Translations under genes and position numbers: made by a program
Shown: piece by piece, positions 21,801 to 30,646 of the stretch
How positions within the stretch are numbered: position 1 is the stretch's first letter
Layout of the letters: every line of letters starts with the position of its first letter
Notes under the pieces: model-generated
What the model was told of the DNA's origin: nothing
What the model saw: only the letters and a program-made list of their open reading frames with translations
The model's database searches: none
Origin: Silene conica
Taxonomy: Eukaryota; Streptophyta; Magnoliopsida; Caryophyllales; Caryophyllaceae
Length of the DNA stretch: 64,000 bases
Reading direction: 5' to 3'
Assembly: GCA_029255685.2 (NCBI GenBank)
Contig: CM055311.2
Span: 6,639,031 to 6,703,030, forward strand

Positions 21801-22735
21801 TTTTATAGATATAAATGAAAGTTTAAATAAGATGAGTAATTAGTCTATTGAATAATACTTTGTCTATTTATTTTCTATTACTTTTTTAAAAAATAATAAT
21901 AAAAAATTGGTCAAACATTTACATGTAGTGTACACATGTTATTAATAAGTAACTACTCAATCTAGGTTTTTTTAATGTATTTAATAAATCAAATGAAATA
22001 ATTTTGTGAAAATAAACAAATTTTTTCATTAATTTGTTTTTGTCAGAAATGAGCTAGACTTTTTATCAATTCATATATTCTTTTATAGGAGAAATATTTT
22101 CGTAACATTAGAATAGTAATAATGAAAGGAATATAAATGACAAAATAAATGCGGATTATATATAGTAATGATGAAAGGAAAGTAGAAGGTTATTTAATTA
22201 AATGAAGAAATAATGGTTAAATAAATAAAAGTAAATACATAACAAAAAATTATGAGAGAAGATCATTTGTTTACAAATATTTTGTCTTTCTATATTGGTG
22301 TTTACAACTTTAAAATTTTCTTTTCTAACTAATATTTTTTTTTTCTTATGTCATATTAGTTCGCCACGTCGCATTAAATTTTGTCATGTCACATTTTTTT
22401 AGGTACCCTTTCGATCGATTCTTTATTAAACACTAATCTAATTGTATCAATTCTTCATCCCATTTATTAACAATGTAAATACTAATTGGATTAGTTGGAC
22501 ATTTAATGGAAAATGGTATGAATTTATATAAGAAAAATGGTTGACGTTTTAGATTCTCGACGGATGGTTATCTTTGATTTAAGTTAGGACATAAACTTTG
22601 TATTAATTTTCTCCCTTAATTTATACATTATAACACATTTGTCTTCTTAATTATACAATAATGATTCTAATAACCTAGCGCTGCCACGTGTCGCAATATT
22701 ATGCTCAAGCTAGCCTTTTTATTTTATTATATAGA
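18835..22735 (-). mobile_element. Non-autonomous Helitron, both ends visible
   Basis: On the minus strand the element starts TCTATATAATAAAATAAAAA at 22735 and ends with a hairpin (CCCGTGCATTTGCACGGG, 18847-18864) followed by eight bases and CTAG at 18835-18838. The flanking bases are A before TC and T after CTAG, as expected for Helitron insertion between A and T. It is 3.9 kb long with no Rep/helicase frame, so it would depend on an autonomous relative. It carries a SINE at 20546-20796. It split a duplicated flank of the 90-aa gene cluster. Confidence 0.85.
20546..20796 (+). mobile_element. tRNA-derived SINE (Au-SINE-like)
   Basis: It has an A-box-like word (AGTCTAGTGGTT) near the start and a B-box-like GGGTTCAAGCC at about 20600, followed by the typical Au-type 3' part (TTTACCCAGTGCGCACC, then GCGGGTTCCCTCGTCACC) and an A-tail. 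It is flanked by a perfect 15-bp target-site duplication ATTTACAAATTTCGT (20531-20545 and 20797-20811). The overlapping ORFs on both strands are by-products. Confidence 0.93.
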
Positions 22736-23498
22736 TTTCTACAACGTGAACAAAACAAAACAAACGTGAACAAAACCGTGTCGATAATTTCTACAACGTA
22801 AATAATTCGATAACACAAATTAATACTACATATGAACAAACTAGTTTTTCATGTTTTAATAAAATCAGTCGAATTGGTTTTAAATTTCATTTCTAAGTAA
22901 ATTCAATACCCTTTTGGTTAAAGTTTCTTTTACTTTAAAAATTAGAATGTTTGTTTTATTTTAAAAATATTAGTCATTTAGTAAAAATTAATGGTAATTT
23001 CTGGGTAATTATAAAGTTAATATTATATTTCTAAATAATACAATTTGTTGACGTCATTTTTTTTTATTAATATACATAGTTGACGTCATATATACAGCAA
23101 TTAGTGGAGTACTCGTATAAGTTAATTACTTGTAATTATAAAAAAAAATTACTTCTTATGCAAGTATTAATGGCAGACTGAACACAAATGAAGGTGATTG
23201 CATTGAGACACAAAAAAGGTAATGATTACATTGAAAATGCAAGGAATACAGTAATCGAGTAGTTGCTTTTATTTGACTTTATTATTTTACATTTTAATAA
23301 GATATGGTGAAATTGTTATTTGCGTAGTCATTCGGTATAATTAGTCGGTTTACTAATTTGAAAGGCGTCGAATTTTACATTAACGTGAAGAATTAAATGA
23401 AAACTTTAAAATACGTACAATAGAACGAAACGTCAACAAAAAGAATAATATTAATAACGAGACGTTATTAAAAAAATACCAATAATTTTAATTAAAAT
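22736..23498. other. Duplicated flank, downstream of copy 6
   Basis: It aligns in the same orientation with 12110-12833, including two TTGACGTCAT words, AATGGCAGACTGAACACAAA and a block running into the gene. No ORF is supported. Confidence 0.65.
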
Positions 23499-23771
23499 CT
23501 ACATCTTACTAAGACGATCCTTCAATTGTGTAATACTCTTGTTGTAGTCGGTGATACTCGTAGCACAACTATGATATGCTACGAACAATAAATATACCGT
23601 AGACTGGACCGCTTCATGGGCGCCCTCAATCCCTTGCGAACATGAACGATTTCTAAATTCGAGTACGTTAAGGACCTCCTTCAACAACGTCACTTGTTGT
23701 TCACGGGCGTAACTTATTGCAGCCTCGTACCCTTTCATCAAATCTGTTGTGTCTTTTTTTATTGCATCCAT
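23499..23771 (-). CDS. 90-residue family protein, copy 6 (unknown function)
   Basis: A 90-residue protein starting MDAIKKDTTDLMKGYEAA, with the turn CSQGIEGAHEAVQST and the ending QLKDRLSKM. It keeps Cys44 and Cys69 and all invariant positions. It is the inverted partner of copy 3, and its upstream side (23790-24530, read inverted) resembles 13560-14800. The minus-strand leader is AAAACCGTAAACCTTAAT then ATGG, a mutated telo-box. Function unknown; helical and soluble by appearance. Confidence 0.84.
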   Translation of the reverse strand: MDAIKKDTTDLMKGYEAAISYAREQQVTLLKEVLNVLEFRNRSCSQGIEGAHEAVQSTVYLLFVAYHSCATSITDYNKSITQLKDRLSKM

Positions 23772-23834
23772 ATTAAGGTTTACGGTTTTTTGAATAAGAA
23801 TTTTATTTTTTGAAGATAACTTGAGAGCTTCAGA

Positions 23835-23841
23835 TTTTATA
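23835..23841 (-). promoter_or_regulatory. TATA box of copy 6
   Basis: On the minus strand TATAAAA lies about 64 bp before the ATG at 23771. Confidence 0.55.
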
Positions 23842-23844
23842 GAA

Positions 23845-24550
23845 TCTATTTGAAATTATGAGAAAATAACACCTAATGACGGTTAATTTATAGACAGTAA
23901 TCTAAAATAGTCAAAACGTTGAAAAACACCAATTTCTTAAATTTTCTATGGAACGTATTTATTGCAAATAAAATTTTTAAAATTTGTAAAAATGCGCTTC
24001 GTAAGGAAGACTTACGTAAACAAGAAAACGAATTTAAATCTGAAAAGAATAACGCCTAAATCATTGAATGCACCGTATTTATTGCTAAAACCTCAAAAAT
24101 CACTAATTTCTTATATTTTCAATGCAACGCATTTATAGCTATTTTTTTTAAAGATTAAGTAAAAAAGCAAAAGAACATAATAATTCCCAAAGAAAATTAA
24201 ATGCACCATATTTATTGAGAAAATCATTGAATGCACCATATTTATTGCAAAAAACCTTAAAATTCCCAAAAAAATTAAATGTTCCTTGCAGTGTATTTAT
24301 TGCAAAATTATACAATAAATAAACGTGAAATTTATAATAATTGCATAAAATAAATTTTGACAAAAAAAAAAATTAATATTGGAAATATTAATTATTAAAC
24401 TGCATAAAATAATATTTTAAGTAATGATTATGAGCATTTATGATAGTAAAGCATAAGATTTGGTAAGATTCTCAACATTAATGTGATTGTGACCATTTTG
24501 GGTGGCTTGTGCAATACTCTTCTCTAATTATACGATACGATTATTTCATT
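23845..24550. repeat. Inverted counterpart of the 13.1-14.6 kb repeat field
   Basis: It contains inverted TATTTATTGCAA-type words at least five times and the GGTGGCTTGTGCAATACTCTTC block at about 24500. Both are the reverse complement of words at 13.1-14.6 kb. It is the upstream side of copy 6, as 13.6-14.8 kb is of copy 3. No ORF is supported. Confidence 0.6.
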
Positions 24551-25250
24551 GCGGTCATAATACAACTCGTTGTTATTTACACAATACGATTAATCGATGA
24601 AAAAGAAGATAAAAATAGTCGTCCATTCCAAATTTGTACGGCCTATTAGATAACTACTCCGTATCATTTATAAAAAATATCGTCTCTTACAATATGGACG
24701 TTTTAACTCATTTTACACTTAAAATGGTGATGGGCGGATCCAATGTATTTGATTTTATTTATATTAAAAAATTGTTTAAAAAATTGCGGTCATAATACAA
24801 CTCGTCCATATTTACACTATACGATTAATCGATGAAAAAGAAGATAAAAATAGTCGTCCATTACAAATTTGTACGGACTATTAGATAACTACTCCGTATC
24901 ATTTATAAAAAATATCGTCTCTTACAATATGGACGTTTTAACTCATTTTACACTTAAAATGGTGATGGGCGGATCCAATGTATTTGATTTTATTTATATT
25001 AAAAAATTGTTTAAAAAATTGCGGTCATAATACAACTCGTCCATATTTACACTATACGATTATTCGATGAAAAAGAAGATAAAAATAGTCGTCCATTACA
25101 AATTTGTACGGACTTTTAGATAACTACTCCGTATCATTTATAAAAAATATCGTCTCTTACAATATGGACGTTTTAACTCATTTTACACTTAATATGGTCA
25201 TGGGCGGATCCAATGTATTTGATTTTATTTATATTAAAAAATTGTTTGAA
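24551..25250. repeat. Tandem repeat, three copies of a 235-bp unit
   Basis: Units start at GCGGTCATAATACAACTCGT at 24551, 24786 and 25021, exactly 235 bp apart. Copies 2 and 3 are nearly identical; copy 1 differs more at its left end. Each holds TACGGACTATTAGATAAC, CTACTCCGTATCATTTATAA and ATGGTGATGGGCGGATCC. No ORF crosses the units. Confidence 0.93.
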
Positions 25251-26016
25251 AAGAGATTTGAACCCATGACCTTTGGGTAACTTACCAAATTGTAAGCCAT
25301 TGAACCACTTTTATTTACTGTTAACTGTAGTACTACAATGTATTATATTCTACGAATTAATTATTTTTTTACATATACTCCTAATTTAAATAATTTTACA
25401 ATAAAAAGTTCATTTCAAGATATGTCTATACTCTATAACCAATATGTTTTCATTCTATTATTAATACCATGACTAATTTAGAAAAAAAAACTCTAAAATA
25501 TACAATTATTGTCTTAGATGTGCTTAGATTTAACTATGAATATGGTCGTTTTAACTAAATAACAAAAATGTCTGTTTTTAAAAAATATACTTACTCTAAA
25601 ATACGACTTCTTTTAAAACAACTTCACTCGTACTTTAATTTAATATAAATAACAAACAATATACTCGTATAATTCGCGGATTTACGTTTTTTTAACTCGT
25701 TCTATTTTCTAAACATTTTTCAACGTAATGTTTATAATTTAAATTACTGTTTATCATATGACTAACTTAAAAAACTCATTTTTATTTTCGTTTTACTATT
25801 CTAACGGTTTCATTTTAATTATACATCATTTTATTTGCCATGCATATAATTAAATTAAACTAGTAGCCCAAAAAACATAGGAATACCAACATGCAAATAA
25901 TAAATAAAGAAAATAACAAAATATAGCCTTACCATTAATAATATAAACATATATATACATAATTTCTAATTAAAAAAACTAAAAAAAGATAATTAAAAAA
26001 AACATAAAAAAACCTA
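25251..26016. other. Gene-free; tRNA-like word at the left end, 3' flank of copy 7 at the right
   Basis: At 25252-25310, read inverted, a B-box-like GGGTTCAAATC follows GGTTCAATGGCTTACAA, which is tRNA-like but does not fold into a full tRNA. 25850-26016 is the inverted counterpart of 11196-11310 (GCCTTACCATTAATA), the 3' flank shared with copy 2. Confidence 0.5.
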
Positions 26017-26288
26017 CTACATCCTATTCAGACGCTCCTTCAACTCAGAAATGCATCTGTTGTATTCGATAATTCTGGCGGCACCATTTGCAAATTCCGC
26101 CAACAACAGATCAATATTGGGTTGAAGGGCTTCGTACGCCCCCCGATCCCTAAACCACAGCCAAGGTTGCGAAACTCTATTATCGCAACCACCTCCTTCA
26201 TCACCGTGAGTTGTTGCTCACGGGCTAGGGTTATGGCAGCCTCGTAGGCTTTGATGAGGTTGAGGGTGTCGTTTCTTATGGCATCCAT
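26017..26288 (-). pseudogene. 90-residue family gene, copy 7, broken by one missing base
   Basis: The first 50 residues read well (MDAIRNDTLNLIKAYEAA ... CGLGIGG), then the frame shifts within a run of six G at about 26137-26145. The remaining sequence, in the next frame, continues as family sequence to a TAG at 26017-26019. Total length is 272 nt against 273 in every intact copy, so a single-base loss explains it. As it stands the product is an 82-residue hybrid ending NTTDAFLS. Leader telo-box (CTAAACCCTAAG) and TATA box are intact, so it may still be transcribed. A sequencing error in a G run cannot be excluded. Confidence 0.88.
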
Positions 26289-26397
26289 TTCTTAGGGTTT
26301 AGTAGGTTTTGAAAAAAAGGAGAGTTTAGGAGCTTTTGGAAAGATTAGGGTTTAGATAAGTTCACAAAGTATGGGTAAAATTAAAGGAAGTGAAGGT

Positions 26398-26403
26398 TTA
26401 TAT
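26398..26403 (-). promoter_or_regulatory. TATA box of copy 7
   Basis: Minus-strand TATAAA lies about 110 bp before the ATG, the same spacing as in copy 2. The shared upstream block at 26400-26480 contains TTGCAAATTGCATG and CACGTGTCACCATGTCATTG, including a G-box-type CACGTG. Confidence 0.72.
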
Positions 26404-26977
26404 TAGTGAGCTCTACCTTGCAAATTGCATGGAACATGTACACGTGTCACCATGTCATTGCAACACACTTCACTAATTGTAGTTAATTGACATATCGATT
26501 ATTTGCTTACGTTCGTAATACTACAATTTATCGATACTTAAAAGATACCTATTTTTTTAAAACACTAAAAAATCGATAATTCGTGTAATACTAACTTAAA
26601 ATATACCTATTTTTTAAACTTGATAAAGAGAGGTTCATTTTAGGGTTTCACCTATTCTTTTTTTTTAAATTATGATTTAACTATGAACAATTTCATTTAA
26701 AATGCATTGAAAAACAAAATTGCCATCAATATAGTGACCAATTAACAACTCTAACTTTTTAAAAACATCTTGTTAAATAAAACTCAAAAATAACTAAAAT
26801 AGCAGCAACTTAAATTATAGTACTCCATAATTGAAGGGAAAACAATTTTTTCATTATATAATAAACATAATTTACATAAACTAAAAGCAGAAAAATACAA
26901 ATTAATATAAACTAACTACACAAAAAAAAAACCATAAAAATATAACTAAGCCGAAGTTGATGAGAAAAAACGAAAGC
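26404..26977. other. Gene-free spacer
   Basis: The left part up to about 26600 is the inverted counterpart of 10620-10810 upstream of copy 2. The rest is AT-rich and is the 3' side of the 168-aa gene. No further ORF is supported. Confidence 0.5.
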
Positions 26978-27484
26978 TTAAATGCGACTACATCCAACGC
27001 AACCATCGAACTTAAGCTTCTTAGAACTATTCCTTGAACGAATAGTTCTCCCAATTAATCTTTGAGACTTATTCGGAGGGGCTAAGTCGGGAGTTGATAG
27101 GCACGGGGATTTCCCTTTCCCCTCGGGGGAAACCCTACGCCTCTTTGGTGTCACCAAGGGAGGCGGTATCACCTCCACCACCTCGTCCTCGTCCACCGCC
27201 TCCTCCACCCTTATGATGGACATGTCCACCTTAGGGCAAGCCATCATCTCAACCCCTTCCCCAACATTCTTCCAATACATCTTATCGAGCTCAAACCTCC
27301 CCCAATTTAACATGTTAAACTCTTCCTCGTACAAGTCAACGAGGAAGGGATTACCATAGTAACCGGGAGATGCACGCTCAATGGCGGTTTGGACACTTTT
27401 AGGACCGACTTCTTTAATCAACTCCCTCATAAATAAACGTGTGCATACAATGTCCCTAACATGCGATTTCTTTTCTTCCGACAT
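26978..27484 (-). CDS. Unknown 168-aa protein with a basic nuclear-type tail
   Basis: A single frame starting MSEEKKSHVRDIVCTRLFM. Residues about 8-90 look globular, with aromatic-rich stretches (GYYGNPFLVDLYEEEF, then MLNWGRFELDKMYWKN). Residues about 105-125 are acidic and Val/Pro-rich. A basic cluster PKRRRVSPEGKGK at about 128-140 is a plausible nuclear-import signal, and the C-terminal part is Ser/Lys/Arg-rich, ending FDGCVGCSRI. A minus-strand TATA box lies about 120 bp upstream, with a duplicated block before it. It sits beside the 90-aa gene cluster in the orientation of its nearest members. I do not recognise the family. GC content is clearly higher than the flanks, which supports real coding. 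Confidence 0.68.
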   Translation of the reverse strand: MSEEKKSHVRDIVCTRLFMRELIKEVGPKSVQTAIERASPGYYGNPFLVDLYEEEFNMLNWGRFELDKMYWKNVGEGVEMMACPKVDMSIIRVEEAVDEDEVVEVIPPPLVTPKRRRVSPEGKGKSPCLSTPDLAPPNKSQRLIGRTIRSRNSSKKLKFDGCVGCSRI

Positions 27485-27601
27485 TCTTAAGTTGATTAAA
27501 TTACTTAATTAACTAGTTGTTGAGTTTTAGCTAAATCTTAGAAGTACTTATTAAAGATGGATTAAGAAGAATGTATGAACAAATATGGAGGGAACACCTA
27601 C

Positions 27602-27609
27602 TATTTATA
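27602..27609 (-). promoter_or_regulatory. TATA box of the 168-aa gene
   Basis: Minus-strand TATAAATA lies about 120 bp before the ATG at 27484, in a clean core-promoter position. Confidence 0.68.
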
Positions 27610-27815
27610 GAACATCTTTTCCCTCCAAAAATCACAACTACCTAAGAGATTTTCCCTCCAAAAATATACAAAAAATGGTAGGGTAACTAACCCTCTCACA
27701 ATCACTATTCACTATTGTTTTTCCCTCCAAAAAACACTACTACCAATGATATTTTCCCTCCAAAAAAATTAGAAATAATTGGTAGGGTAACTAACCCTCT
27801 CAAATTAACTATAGT
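27610..27815. repeat. Duplicated upstream block of the 168-aa gene
   Basis: TTTTCCCTCCAAAAA occurs four times, and GGTAGGGTAACTAACCCTCTCA twice, about 110 bp apart. The second word holds the inverted repeat GGTAGGG/CCCTC. This could be a regulatory duplication or chance tandem growth. Confidence 0.8.
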
Positions 27816-27865
27816 ACTCGTATTAATTAAGTAACAGATATAAAGTAATAACTATGTTTAATCCA

Positions 27866-28450
27866 ACACAATGTTCAGTTATTTCGCACTAGTCTGGTGG
27901 TAAGTTCTTCGAGGTTAAAACTGCATGTCACGGGTTCGAATCCTGCTATTGGCCATTTTGCTTTTCCTCAAATTAACTATTACTTGTATTTAAATAACAG
28001 ATATTTAGCAATAAGTACTTTCAATCGTACACAATAATCAGTTATTTGTCACTAGTCTGGTGGTAACCTCTTTGATAACGACACTCCATGTCACGGGTTC
28101 GAATCTTGCTATTGGCGTTTTTGCTTTTCCTCATAATTCCGGGTTTTTTGTTGAAGTTTGGTATGAGAGTAATAAGTCTGGCCCAATAACTAATACCTCC
28201 TAGCATAGGCCTCACCCCATTAGTATAAATTAGCCCACACAAAATTTCCCCAAATAAGTGATAAAGTCTGGCCCAATAACTATTACCTCCTACCATAGGC
28301 CTCACCCCATTATTTAAATAACAGATATATAGTACTTGCTATATATTAAATACGTTTAATCCTGCACAATGTTCAGTCATTTGTCACTAGTCTGGTGGTT
28401 AACTCTTCGATAATGAAACTGCATGTCACGGGTTCAAATCCTCCTAATGG
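27866..28450 (+). repeat. Three copies of a tRNA-like unit
   Basis: Units of about 85 bp (CAATGTTCAG then CACTAGTCTGGTGGT, and CATGTCACGGGTTCGAATCC) are found near 27866-27955, 28028-28115 and 28366-28450. TAGTCTGGTGG resembles an A-box and GGTTCGAATCC a B-box. The acceptor stem cannot be formed, so these are tRNA-derived relics rather than tRNA genes. Between the second and third, a block with AAGTCTGGCCCAATAACTA is itself repeated. Confidence 0.6.
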
Positions 28451-29779
28451 CTATTTTGTTTTTTTTTTTAAAATATTCTTTCCTTTACGAAAGTAATTAT
28501 CAACAATACTAAAATAAATAAATTATCTACAAATTTTTATTCTAAATATTTACTACCCTTAACACGTCCAGTACTATTTTTTTTTTTATTTAAAATAATA
28601 TTTTTAAATTTTTTTTTATATTTTCGAATATATAACACAAATAATCGTAACTTGTTTTTATTAAAAATAAAAAATACGAACAAATTTATTTTTTCAAAAA
28701 TATAACACAAATATAAAACCGACTGTATAAAAAAAATGGCATGTATACAAAATATACGTATAATTATACGGTATAAATACCGTATAAATACAACGTAAAT
28801 ACATAACAAAGATATACGGTATAAATACCAAGTATATGAAAACCTAAAAACAAAAAGAATACAAAAAGGAATACCACTTAATGAAATAATTAGGAATTAT
28901 AATATGTTAATAAAGTACAAAAGTATTTATTAAGTATCATAATTAGGTGAGATGGTGGACAAGAAAGATTCCTTCTGAAATCCACGTGTCACTCTCCCAT
29001 TACAAGTGTAACAAACCCCCCTACACTAAGTGTAACTCCAGTCTCTTCCCTTCCCCGCTTCACTTAGAAATGCATCTTTCTCATAATTAGAAACAATGTC
29101 AGACTGACAAACATTCCATATATATAATCATTATAATGTCGTTAGATTTTGTAATGTACTCGTAAGTAGTAAGACGGAGCATTTAAACACTTGTTTGTGG
29201 TCCACGCTGCTTTAGCATTAGCATTCCCAATACACGGATATTTAGCTTTAAATGCATACACAATAATGGTACAATAGTAATGGTACAATAGTAATACACA
29301 AACACTCCCTCACATAGTCACATGATATCAATATTTAAGATGAATGGAGTAATGACTCCTTCGCATTCTCTCAACTATTTCACTATCCACTTTCATAGGT
29401 CGCGATAATTAGGTCACAATCCGATTCTACTCTTAATTTCATTTTATTTATTTTGATCCACTTTTACTTTTTTATTCAGAAGGTCATGACCTAAGTCATC
29501 AAACCAATCATTTTCCACTTTACAACATTCCAAAAAAATGAAAACTCGTCACGTGTAGACATCATTTCCATCTATATAGTCCAATAAATGAAAACTCGCC
29601 ATGTGTCGGGTCACATTAGTAGAAGGTCATAAGTGACCTTATTTGAGTGGAGGTCATACTAATTATTGGGTTAAATTGTAGTTAAGGTGACCCGCCCCCT
29701 TGTAATCTAGTTAGTGGCCTCGGATATGGTGCACTTAGACCATCCTCAAGCAGTGGTCACGATAATTAGGTCGCGACCT
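28451..29779. other. Gene-free; TATACGG-rich tract and possible right MULE terminal repeat
   Basis: 28740-28830 is rich in TATACGG/CCGTATA words. 28985-29030, read inverted, resembles 2190-2240 (TGTTACACTTGTAATGGGAG, then TGACACGTGG). Near 29400 and 29757 a word of the type GTC(G/A)CGATAATTAGGTC appears twice. No ORF is supported. Confidence 0.45.
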
Positions 29780-30522
29780 GATTTTACCCCTTAACCTTTT
29801 TCTAGAATTTCTTTGCACTCCCTCCATGTCCCTTAGACATGTCAAATTTAGGAGCAGAAGATTCAACAAGATTATTTTAGATAAATCCATCATTAGATAG
29901 TTTCTCCTTTTCGTGCAATTTGTTAGCCTCCTCGATTTTGAGATTACCAACAAACTCTTCAAGAGTGAGATCCTTCTTCTTGTGCTTGAGGTGATTGCGG
30001 TATCCATCCTAAGTTTTGGGTAGCTTTTCGATTAACATATTTGCCTGGAACACCTCGCACATTTTCATTCCTTCAGATAGGATATCAGCTACTAAGTTTT
30101 CATACTCATGGGACTTGGTCCATGATGGAACGATCTTCTACCATATGGAAATTCATCCACTTTCCAACCACGCACTTCTTCTTTCCTACATCATAAGCTC
30201 CATATTTCTTTTCCAGAGTTTCCCGAATATTCTTAGCAGATTTGTTATTGATAAACAGATCAAATATATGATTCAACATATGACTAAGTAACTGACCACG
30301 AACCGGTTTATTGTGTTTTTCGTAAGAGAGTTTTTGGGTTTAATATTGACCTATATTAGTAGTATTAGGAGGAATTTCAGGACAGTCAGAAAACAGAACG
30401 TAATCTACTTCAAGTTGTTCGAAAAATATCAGCAACTTTTGGGAACATCTTTTGTAATTGGTTTCATCACGTTGTTCAAGTTTTGAGAGATCAAGAAGGG
30501 TTTTTGATATTGTGAAATCCAT
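29780..30522 (-). pseudogene. Decayed Ty1/copia gag gene
   Basis: From the ATG at 30522 the minus strand reads MDFTISKTLLDLSKLEQRDE, TNYKRCSQKLLIFFEQLEVD, typical of the start of copia-type Gag. After a frame change it continues with NKSAKNIRETLEKKYG, WMNFHMVEDRSIMDQV, then after another change KTWDGYRNHLKHKKKDLTLE-like sequence, again typical Gag. There are at least two frameshifts and one stop, and no zinc knuckle, protease or integrase follows, so it is a dead 5' fragment. Its leader (30523-30641) is cut from its LTR by a later solo LTR. Confidence 0.82.
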
Positions 30523-30646
30523 TTTCAGAGTGAATGAAAATTGCAGTAACAGATTAAGTTTCTAAATTGCTAGAAATAAGTTACTGCCAATTAAAGGGCA
30601 AAATAAAAGAATAAAAATGGATTAAATAAACTTCATTGTGTCACGG

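Noticed and set aside
27888..27957. Possible tRNA gene
   Set aside because: A T-arm-like word is present, but no acceptor stem pairs with the 3' part and the anticodon arm is absent.
2159..29035. Firm call of a single 27-kb Mutator-like element
   Set aside because: Only about 45 bp of terminal similarity and no matching target duplication; kept as a hypothesis in the findings.
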